In this document: positions 1-5,016 of the stretch, piece by piece
Numbering within the stretch: position 1 is the stretch's first letter
How the letters are laid out: every line of letters starts with the position of its first letter
From: Campylobacterales bacterium
GTDB lineage: Bacteria; Campylobacterota; Campylobacteria; Campylobacterales; JAADDG01
DNA: 5,016 bases
NCBI GenBank assembly: GCA_027009865.1
Contig: JALVCR010000043.1
Coordinates: forward strand, 1-5,016
Direction: 5' to 3'
The notes under the pieces: model-generated
What the model saw: only the letters and a program-made list of their open reading frames with translations
What the model was told of the DNA's origin: nothing
Databases searched by the model: none
Program-made: the position numbers and the translations under genes

Positions 1-732
1 ATAAGCTCTCTCAAACTCTTTTTTGTATTTTATTTGAGAGGCTATAAGCTCACTTTTTAGCATATCTTTTCCGCCGAGAGGATCTCCGTTTTGATCTATT
101 AGTTTTACGTTTTCTGGAGTTAGTTTAGGAACGGCTGCTGCTATTAGATTCTTAATTCCCATAATCTGTTTTGGGGAGAGTTTAGTGTATGGCTTTATGC
201 TAAGGGTTACGGAAGCTGTGGGAGGAGTGCTTTTTTCGGTAAAGACGCTCTCTTTTGGAAGAGCTATATGAACAGAAGCGCTTTCAATCGGCTCTAAACT
301 CTCTATCGTTCTTGCAAGCTCTCCCTCTAAAGCTCTTAGATATTTTATTTTCTGCTCAAACTCGGTAGCTCCAAATTCCTGTTTGTCAAAAAGCTCAAAT
401 CCTACTTTTGAAGTTTTTGGAATTCCTTTGGAGGCTAAGGCTATTCTTTCTTTATAAACAAACTCTTTTGGCACTTTTATTGTGTTGTCATTTACTATTT
501 TATAAGGAATTTTATCAGCTTCAAGCTGCTGCATAGCCATTGCGGCATCTTTTGGGTCTAACTTTTCAAACAAAACAGCATAGTTTTCTTCTTTATTTTC
601 TTTTTTGTAAAGAACTAAAAATGTTAAAAGCCCTATTATGATAAAAAGAGTGGCTGCTATAATTATCTTTTGTTTGTTGGTAAGTTTGTTGTAAGCTGCG
701 CTTAACTGCTCTAACAGAGTTTTAAAATCCAT
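1..732 (-). CDS. fliF: Flagellar MS-ring protein FliF, N-terminal part (cut by window edge)
   Basis: FliF forms the MS ring in the inner membrane, the base on which the flagellar rotor, C ring (FliG) and export gate are assembled. The reading frame starts at the ATG at 732-730 and stays open for 244 codons to base 1, so the C-terminal half or more is outside the window (full FliF is usually about 550-570 aa). A short cytoplasmic N-terminus ending in KLTNKQK is followed by a hydrophobic segment at about residues 23-42, which fits the first FliF transmembrane helix. Residues about 46-110 (YAVLFEKLDPKDAA, later ALASKGIPK) match the first periplasmic ring-building motif domain. Residues about 118-220, with LARTIESLEPIESASVHIALP at 139-159 and AAAVPKLTPENVKLID at 199-214, match the second, YscJ/FliF-type domain. 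The gene starts 14 bp after hisC with only a weak purine-rich stretch (AAAAGA) before the ATG, so translation may depend on coupling to hisC. fliG would be expected next, beyond the left edge. Confidence 0.95.
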   Translation of the reverse strand, partial: MDFKTLLEQLSAAYNKLTNKQKIIIAATLFIIIGLLTFLVLYKKENKEENYAVLFEKLDPKDAAMAMQQLEADKIPYKIVNDNTIKVPKEFVYKERIALASKGIPKTSKVGFELFDKQEFGATEFEQKIKYLRALEGELARTIESLEPIESASVHIALPKESVFTEKSTPPTASVTLSIKPYTKLSPKQIMGIKNLIAAAVPKLTPENVKLIDQNGDPLGGKDMLKSELIASQIKYKKEFERAY

Positions 733-746
733 TCTTTTATTTCAAT

Positions 747-1841
747 CTATAAAATTTTTTCAAACTCTTCAAAAAATCTCTCATTTTGTTTTGGAGTTCC
801 TATTGTAATTCTTATTGCGTTTAGCCCGTAGCTTGAGAGGTCTCTTATAATAATTCCTCTTCTTAAAAGAGTTTTTGCAATTTCTGATGAGTTTTTGGAA
901 GAGAAAAGATATGTTATAAAATTGGTATAGCTCTCTATATATTTTATTCCCTTCTCTTTTGCAAAAATTTCGTATCTTATCATCTCTTCAAAATTATTTT
1001 TAATAGATTTTAAAACAAACTTCTCATCCAAAAGAGCGGCGTGTGCTGCTAAAATAGATAGGGAAGTTACGTTAAACGGGGGCTGAAGTTTTTTTAAGTT
1101 TTTTATTATCTCTTCATTTGCTATACCGTATCCAACTCTCATTCCCCCAAGACCGTAAGCTTTTGAAAATGTGCCAAGATATAGGGTATTTGGAAATTTT
1201 TCAATCAAATCTTTTGGCTCTATCTTTTTGTTTGAATCTTTATAGGATGCGTATTCCTGATATGCTCCGTCTAAAATTACTAAAACGTTTTCGTCTATCT
1301 CCTCTAAAAAGTTGTAAACCTCTTTTTTATCAAGGCACTCTCCCAAAGGGTTGTTTGGAAGACACAGAAAAATTATCTCTATATCTTTGTTTTTTTTGTA
1401 AATATCTAAAAACTCCTCTGTTTTATGTTCATGAGAAGGAGTTTTTAATATTTTTGTGGCGGTCTGTTTTGAGTAAATTTCATACATCGCAAATGTTGTT
1501 TTTGCCATTAAAACGGCGTTGTTTGGATTTGCTTTGGAGTGGACGGCAAACTCTATTACCTGATCGCTTCCAGCCCCCAGAATGATATTCTCAGCCCTTA
1601 CGTTAAATCTCTCAGAAAGCGCCTCTCTTAGCTCTATCATGCTCTCGTCTGGATACATATAGGCTTTGTTTGCGTTTGCTTTTATCGCTTTTATAGCTTT
1701 TGGCGGAGTTCCGTAAGGATTTTCGTTGCTTCCAAGTTTGATTATTTCGCTCTCTTTTATTCCAAACTCTCTCATAACAAGCTCAATTGGCTTGCCAGCT
1801 TCATAATTTTTTACATTTTTTAAAACTTCGTTAAATCTCAT
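747..1841 (-). CDS. hisC: Histidinol-phosphate aminotransferase (fold-type I, PLP-dependent)
   Basis: This enzyme transfers an amino group from glutamate to imidazole-acetol phosphate to give histidinol phosphate in histidine synthesis; it is cytoplasmic and usually a homodimer. At 364 aa it is normal for HisC. Visible motifs in order: SNENPYG (38-44, substrate/N-terminal motif), GAGSDQ (89-94, PLP phosphate loop), PNNPLG (162-167, with the PLP-ring Asn), DGAYQEY (191-197, Asp to the pyridine nitrogen), TFSKAYGLGGMRVGYG (224-239) with the Schiff-base lysine K227 and phosphate-binding R235, and a C-terminal NAIRITIGT (341-349) with the carboxylate-binding arginine R344. All catalytic positions look intact. 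The ATG lies 1 bp after the pheA stop, with a strong GGGAG site inside the pheA end. HisC-type enzymes in other bacteria can also transaminate aromatic keto acids; adjacency to pheA makes that side role plausible here, but this is inference. Confidence 0.93.
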   Translation of the reverse strand: MRFNEVLKNVKNYEAGKPIELVMREFGIKESEIIKLGSNENPYGTPPKAIKAIKANANKAYMYPDESMIELREALSERFNVRAENIILGAGSDQVIEFAVHSKANPNNAVLMAKTTFAMYEIYSKQTATKILKTPSHEHKTEEFLDIYKKNKDIEIIFLCLPNNPLGECLDKKEVYNFLEEIDENVLVILDGAYQEYASYKDSNKKIEPKDLIEKFPNTLYLGTFSKAYGLGGMRVGYGIANEEIIKNLKKLQPPFNVTSLSILAAHAALLDEKFVLKSIKNNFEEMIRYEIFAKEKGIKYIESYTNFITYLFSSKNSSEIAKTLLRRGIIIRDLSSYGLNAIRITIGTPKQNERFFEEFEKIL

Positions 1842-1842
1842 T

Positions 1843-2901
1843 TTATGCTCCCGCTATGTAGCTTCCAAGCCACTTTATTTTGTTTGGGTATTTTTCAATG
1901 ATTTTTTTTACATTCTCATCGTCTATATGCCCCTCAAAATCGATATAGAAAACCGATTGAAAATTTTTCTCTTCTGCGGGTCTTGATTCTATTTTTGTCA
2001 AATTTATATTCTCTTTCTCAAAAGCTTGAAGAAATCTTGCCAAACTTCCCGGAGCGTTGTCTGTTTTTGCCAAAATGGAGGTTTTGTTATGAACTCCCTT
2101 TTGATTTTTAAAATCGCTTAAAATAAGAAATCTGGTTCTGTTTGCCAAATTATCCTCTATCTTTTCAAACATTATTGGAAGATTATACATTTTCGCGGCT
2201 ATATGAGAGCAGATAGCTGCCGATTCTTTATCATTTTTTGCCATTTTCGCAGCTTCTGCGGTAGATTTTGTGGGGATAAATTCCGCTTCAAACAAGAAAT
2301 GCTCTTCCAAAAAGTTTCTGCACTGATTGTATCCTTGAGGATGAGAGTAGATTCTTTTGATATCTTTTATATCTTCCGCTAAAGTTGCAAAAGAGTGGTG
2401 TATGTCAAGATAAATTTCTGCTACTATTTTGGAGTTGTATTTTCCAAGACAATCAAGAGTTATTCCCACCGCGCCGTCTGTATTGTTCTCTATCGGAACC
2501 ACTCCATATTTTGCCTCTTTATTTTCAAGCACTTTAAAAACCGCCTCTATCGAATTTAGTGAAAGATAGCTGCTCATAGCCCCAAATCTGCTTTCGGCGG
2601 CTTGATGGGTGTAGCTTCCCTCAGGCCCCAAAAACGCAACTCTCTCAGGAAGCTCTAAATTTCTGCTGACTGCAAAAATTTCCAAAAAGATAGCATCTAT
2701 TGCAGATTCATTTAAAGGCCCTTTATTTAGGGATTTTAATCTGTCAAGTATCTCTTTTTCTCTTTCAGGTCTGTAGATTGCGCTTTTATTGGACTGCTTT
2801 AATTTTCCTACCTCTTTTACAACTCTCATTCTTTTGTTTAAAAGTTTTAATATTTCATTATCTATTAAGTCAATCTCTTCTCTTAATTCTTTAAGAGTCA
2901 T
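1843..2901 (-). CDS. pheA: Bifunctional chorismate mutase / prephenate dehydratase (P-protein)
   Basis: This protein converts chorismate to prephenate and then to phenylpyruvate, the committed route to phenylalanine. Its 352 aa fit the usual length of the fused P-protein. Residues 1-80 are an AroQ-type helical chorismate mutase: R7, D11, R24, K35 and E48 lie in the expected pattern (LREEIDLIDNEILKLLNKR at 6-24, then RPEREKEIL at 44-52). The dehydratase domain runs from about 87 to 265, with FLGPEGSYTHQAA (90-102), VVPIENN (134-140), SHPQGYNQC (186-194) and the catalytic TRF motif (256-258). The C-terminal ACT domain (about 273-350) holds PGSLA (284-288), equivalent to the GAL-type motif, and KIESRP (303-308), the phenylalanine-binding motif, so feedback inhibition by phenylalanine is likely. 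The ATG start sits 10 bp after lysA with AAGGA at good spacing. hisC follows after 1 bp. Confidence 0.96.
   Translation of the reverse strand: MTLKELREEIDLIDNEILKLLNKRMRVVKEVGKLKQSNKSAIYRPEREKEILDRLKSLNKGPLNESAIDAIFLEIFAVSRNLELPERVAFLGPEGSYTHQAAESRFGAMSSYLSLNSIEAVFKVLENKEAKYGVVPIENNTDGAVGITLDCLGKYNSKIVAEIYLDIHHSFATLAEDIKDIKRIYSHPQGYNQCRNFLEEHFLFEAEFIPTKSTAEAAKMAKNDKESAAICSHIAAKMYNLPIMFEKIEDNLANRTRFLILSDFKNQKGVHNKTSILAKTDNAPGSLARFLQAFEKENINLTKIESRPAEEKNFQSVFYIDFEGHIDDENVKKIIEKYPNKIKWLGSYIAGA
1848..1852 (-). promoter_or_regulatory. Ribosome binding site of hisC, inside the end of pheA
   Basis: GGGAG (1852 to 1848) lies 6 nt before the hisC ATG and is embedded in the last codons of pheA (the Ala-Gly-Ala end). 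The pheA stop and hisC start are only 1 bp apart, so ribosomes finishing pheA may re-initiate on hisC. Confidence 0.8.
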
Positions 2902-2906
2902 CTCTT

Positions 2907-2911
2907 TCCTT
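2907..2911 (-). promoter_or_regulatory. Ribosome binding site of pheA
   Basis: AAGGA (2911 to 2907) directly follows the lysA stop codon and lies 5 nt before the pheA ATG. It fixes the pheA start and fills most of the 10-bp gap, as expected in a tightly packed operon. Confidence 0.8.
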
Positions 2912-4126
2912 TTAAAGATAATCTTTTTCGCAGGCTATTAAATCCTCAAATGTCTCTCTTCTTCTTATCAGTCTGTCCGCTAAAACCTCTTCTTCCCTAA
3001 AAACCGCCACTTCGGCCGGTCTTGGTCTTGTGTTGTAGTTGCTGCTCATTGTAAATCCGTAAGCTCCTACGCTCTTTACCACTAAAAGATCGTTATGGGA
3101 AGTTTTTGGAAGAGGGACATCTTTTGCCAAAAAGTCTCCGCTTTCGCAAACGGGCCCTACTACATCGGCTCTGTTTTTCTCTCCCTCTTTGTCCAATACC
3201 TCCACTTCATGGAAAGCTTTATATAAAGATGGCCTTATCAAATCATTCATCGCCGCATCCACTATGATAAATCTTTTGCTTTTGTTTACTTTCTCATATA
3301 AAACTTTTGTCAAAAGATATCCGCTGTTTCCTACAAGGAATCTTCCCGGCTCGCATACTATGGTAAGGTCAAGTCCGCTTAAAGTGGATAAAATGGCTTG
3401 GGCGTAATCGTAAGGCTTTATAAGTTCTTCATCTTTATATCTTATTCCAAGTCCTCCGCCGACATCAAAGAATTTGATATCTATATCTAAAACCTTTAAA
3501 CTTCTAACTAAATTTGCTATTTTCAAACTTGCCTCTTTTATAGGCTCAAGCTCGGTTAATTGGCTTCCTATATGAAAATGTATTCCGATTGGCTCTATAA
3601 ATTTGGAATTTTTCGCTTTTATGTAGAGTCTTTTTGCCGTGTCTATATCTACTCCAAATTTATTCTCGTCAAGTCCTGTGGATATGTAGGGATGAGTTTT
3701 TGGATCTATATCGGGATTTACTCTAATGCTTATTCTAACCTCTTTTTGCATATTTTGAGATATCTCTTCAATTCTTTCAAACTCTCCTTCGCTTTCTATA
3801 TTTATCATCAAGATATCTCTCTCTATAGCCTCTCTTATCTCCTCATCCGTTTTTCCAACGCCGCTAAAAATTATTTTATATTTTTTTGCTCCAGCTAAAA
3901 ATGCTCTTCTTATCTCTCCTATCGACACACAGTCGCATCCAGCTCCCAAATCTACAAGATGCTTTATAACAGATAGATTTGAGTTTGCTTTTACCGCATA
4001 GCAGATAAGGGATTTTCTCGCTTTAAAAGCTCCTTTTAAATCTAAATATCTCTCTTTTATATAATCAAAATCATACACATAAAGCGGTGTTGAGTATTTT
4101 TTTGCCAATTTTTTAAAATCGATCAT
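2912..4126 (-). CDS. lysA: Diaminopimelate decarboxylase
   Basis: LysA decarboxylates meso-diaminopimelate to L-lysine, the last step of lysine synthesis, using PLP in a fold-type III (alanine-racemase-like) barrel. At 404 aa it has normal family length. The barrel domain starts with TPLYVYD (13-19) and YAVKANSN (43-50), where K46 is the PLP Schiff-base lysine. GIHFHIGSQ (181-189) stacks on the cofactor, GGGLGI (223-228) and EPGR (259-262) bind the PLP phosphate and substrate, and MNDLIRPSLY (293-302) is a typical DAPDC stretch. In the C-terminal beta-domain, CESGD (327-331) supplies the cysteine that completes the active site of the dimer partner, and GAYGF (354-358) and NYN (363-365) follow. 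The ATG at 4126 is preceded by GAGAGG with 6 nt spacing, and the start agrees with Campylobacter homologues as I recall them. It is the first gene of the lysA-pheA-hisC-fliF run and has a candidate promoter just upstream. Confidence 0.97.
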   Translation of the reverse strand: MIDFKKLAKKYSTPLYVYDFDYIKERYLDLKGAFKARKSLICYAVKANSNLSVIKHLVDLGAGCDCVSIGEIRRAFLAGAKKYKIIFSGVGKTDEEIREAIERDILMINIESEGEFERIEEISQNMQKEVRISIRVNPDIDPKTHPYISTGLDENKFGVDIDTAKRLYIKAKNSKFIEPIGIHFHIGSQLTELEPIKEASLKIANLVRSLKVLDIDIKFFDVGGGLGIRYKDEELIKPYDYAQAILSTLSGLDLTIVCEPGRFLVGNSGYLLTKVLYEKVNKSKRFIIVDAAMNDLIRPSLYKAFHEVEVLDKEGEKNRADVVGPVCESGDFLAKDVPLPKTSHNDLLVVKSVGAYGFTMSSNYNTRPRPAEVAVFREEEVLADRLIRRRETFEDLIACEKDYL

Positions 4127-4132
4127 TAATAA

Positions 4133-4138
4133 CCTCTC
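4133..4138 (-). promoter_or_regulatory. Ribosome binding site of lysA
   Basis: GAGAGG (4138 to 4133) lies 6 nt before the ATG at 4126 and pairs well with the anti-Shine-Dalgarno sequence. It supports this ATG as the lysA start. Confidence 0.8.
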
Positions 4139-4162
4139 GATAAGTTTAAATAAAATTAATAA

Positions 4163-4171
4163 ATTTTAACA
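4163..4171 (-). promoter_or_regulatory. Candidate extended -10 promoter for lysA operon
   Basis: On the minus strand the sequence TGTTAAAAT (4171 to 4163) reads as an extended -10 element: TGn followed by TAAAAT, one mismatch from TATAAT. Upstream lies an A/T-rich stretch with T runs and no good TTGACA -35 box, which fits the housekeeping sigma-70 promoters of Campylobacter and Helicobacter, known for a strong -10 and a weak or missing -35. Transcription would start near 4156, leaving a leader of about 30 nt before the lysA ATG. The call rests on pattern alone; in such AT-rich DNA chance matches are common. Confidence 0.5.
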
Positions 4172-4229
4172 CAATATATTAAAAATGATATAAAACATAG
4201 AAAAAGAGAGTAAGAAGAGAAGATTTTTA

Positions 4230-5016
4230 TTAAATATTTTGCATACAGATTATATCTCCTATCTTCTGTCCTATTTTAGCCGATACCACCTGACATTTTA
4301 CCTTGAAAAGAAAAAAGACTCTTTTATCCTTTCTATCCTCCATGCACTCAAAATTTCCCATTCCTTTGGCCAAAATCAAATCCGCTTTGTCATATAATTT
4401 TTTCATATTTTCATTGGCTCTCTCATAAAGAAATCCCGGAGTATCCACGCCGCTATCTACTATTTGGCAGATTTTATCCATATCTATAGCTTTTGCCTCT
4501 ATTTTGGTTACATCGTTTATTATGGGTTTTCCTCTAACGGCGTAATAGATATCTATATTAGGATATATATCTTTTATGCTCTCTATCATTATTTTATCAA
4601 ATACATGCTCTCCGGCGTTATCTCCTATAATTAAAAGATTTTTTGATTCTTTTAAAATCTCTTCAAATCTTTTTTTGTGATCTATTGCAAAATCTATATG
4701 AAATATCTTCTCTATCTCTTTGTCTATATCAAAAGTAACTTCTGTGGCAAAATCTATTACGTTTCCGGCTACCGCTCCCCTTAAAGCGGCGTCTATTTTG
4801 TTTTTGGATTTGTTTATCTCCTCTTTTACAAAATCAATAAATTCAAAGGCTTTATTTGTGGATTCTATCTTTTTTAAATCATACAGATCTTCTTTTGAGA
4901 CGATTTTAGAAATTTTCGGATATAAAATTGCCGCAGCTTCCGGGGGAGTTTGAGACATTGAGAAATTGGATATCTGGAAAGCTGCTTTTTTCAAAATCAA
5001 ACTTGCGCACTCTTCG
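4230..5016 (-). CDS. DUF89 / ARMT1-like damage-control phosphatase, 5' end outside window
   Basis: This is a DUF89-family metal-dependent phosphatase. Members remove phosphate from damaged or unwanted phosphometabolites such as sugar phosphates; the natural substrate here cannot be read from the sequence. 261 codons plus a TAA stop are visible and the frame is still open at base 5016. An in-frame TTG at 5000-4998 could be called a start, but five family-like codons (EECAS) precede it without a stop, so the true start is probably a short way beyond the edge (family members are often about 280-300 aa). Numbering from that TTG, the motifs are AALRGAVAGNVIDF (71-84), IIGDNAGEHVFD (124-135) with the metal-binding D127 and N128, VRGKPIINDVT (155-165) with the third likely ligand D163, VDSGVDTPG (181-189) and AKGMGNFE (211-218). 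All core catalytic motifs appear present. No signal peptide or membrane segment is seen, so it is probably cytosolic. It is separated from lysA by 103 bp containing a candidate promoter, so it is probably not strictly part of the lysA operon, although no terminator is visible between them. Confidence 0.9.
   Translation of the reverse strand, partial: EECASLILKKAAFQISNFSMSQTPPEAAAILYPKISKIVSKEDLYDLKKIESTNKAFEFIDFVKEEINKSKNKIDAALRGAVAGNVIDFATEVTFDIDKEIEKIFHIDFAIDHKKRFEEILKESKNLLIIGDNAGEHVFDKIMIESIKDIYPNIDIYYAVRGKPIINDVTKIEAKAIDMDKICQIVDSGVDTPGFLYERANENMKKLYDKADLILAKGMGNFECMEDRKDKRVFFLFKVKCQVVSAKIGQKIGDIICMQNI

Larger units (their letters stand above)
4127..4229 (-). other. Intergenic spacer between DUF89 gene and lysA
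   Basis: This is the only sizeable non-coding gap in the window, 103 bp and very AT-rich. Read on the minus strand it begins with a pyrimidine-rich stretch (4224-4200, only a few interruptions), continues through an A/T-rich tract that holds the candidate lysA promoter, and ends with the lysA ribosome binding site. I saw no stem-loop followed by a T run that would serve as a rho-independent terminator for the upstream gene, and no RNA gene, leader peptide or recognisable lysine riboswitch (the spacer is too short for one). Confidence 0.75.

Noticed and set aside
1118..1585. A 155-codon open frame on the plus strand inside hisC
   Set aside because: It lies wholly antisense to hisC, whose catalytic motifs are intact across this stretch. 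The translation is Leu/Phe/Cys-rich with no recognisable domain, typical of an opposite-strand shadow in AT-rich DNA.
2700..2894. A small Leu/Phe-rich plus-strand frame opposite the chorismate mutase domain of pheA
   Set aside because: It is an antisense shadow of the AroQ helices; its hydrophobicity comes from complementing Lys/Glu/Asn codons.
3560..3898. A 112-codon plus-strand open frame rich in Tyr, Phe and Ser, which looks membrane-like
   Set aside because: It is antisense to the conserved barrel domain of lysA. The hydrophobic look is what the complement of Lys/Glu-rich codons gives; there is no independent support.
4127..4229. Possible riboswitch or attenuator controlling lysA
   Set aside because: The predicted leader is only about 30 nt and the whole gap is 103 bp of AT-rich sequence without the stems of a lysine riboswitch; no leader peptide with lysine codons followed by alternative hairpins was found.
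4720..4953. A 77-codon plus-strand open frame at the N-terminal part of the DUF89 gene
   Set aside because: It is antisense to conserved DUF89 motifs and has no recognised domain.
1..5016. Mobile element, CRISPR array, tRNA or novel defence system
   Set aside because: No direct repeats with spacers, inverted-repeat ends, transposase or integrase motifs or tRNA-like folds were noticed, and the window is almost fully occupied by conserved housekeeping genes on one strand.

Overview
The window looks like ordinary chromosomal core sequence from a low-GC member of the Campylobacterota (the former Epsilonproteobacteria). Three things point there: the AT-rich, Lys/Ile-rich coding style; proteins that resemble Campylobacter, Sulfurimonas and Helicobacter-group homologues as I remember them; and above all the gene order lysA-pheA-hisC-fliF, which is familiar from that group. 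The sequence alone does not fix the genus.

All real genes lie on the minus strand, so transcription reads from high to low coordinates. From 5016 to 4230 is a DUF89 / ARMT1-like metal-dependent phosphatase gene whose 5' end lies outside the window. A 103-bp AT-rich gap (4229-4127) holds a plausible extended -10 promoter and a good ribosome binding site. Then come lysA (4126-2912, diaminopimelate decarboxylase), pheA (2901-1843, bifunctional chorismate mutase/prephenate dehydratase with an ACT domain), hisC (1841-747, histidinol-phosphate-type aminotransferase) and the first 244 codons of fliF (732-1, flagellar MS-ring protein), which runs off the left edge.

The gaps between lysA, pheA, hisC and fliF are 10, 1 and 14 bp, so these four genes almost certainly form one transcription unit. 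LysA makes L-lysine from meso-diaminopimelate. PheA makes phenylpyruvate from chorismate and is probably feedback-inhibited by phenylalanine. HisC supplies the transaminase step of histidine synthesis and, given its place beside pheA, may also aminate phenylpyruvate or 4-hydroxyphenylpyruvate. FliF, the membrane ring that founds the flagellar basal body, is the functional outlier: a motility gene at the end of an amino-acid operon. This is a known arrangement in the group rather than a new one.

I found no mobile element, CRISPR array, tRNA, rRNA, riboswitch or clear rho-independent terminator, and no sign of a novel system. The points worth a second look are modest: the edge-truncated DUF89 gene with a misleading in-frame TTG, a possibly incomplete N-terminal cysteine motif in it, the lysA promoter, and the metabolic/flagellar operon layout.
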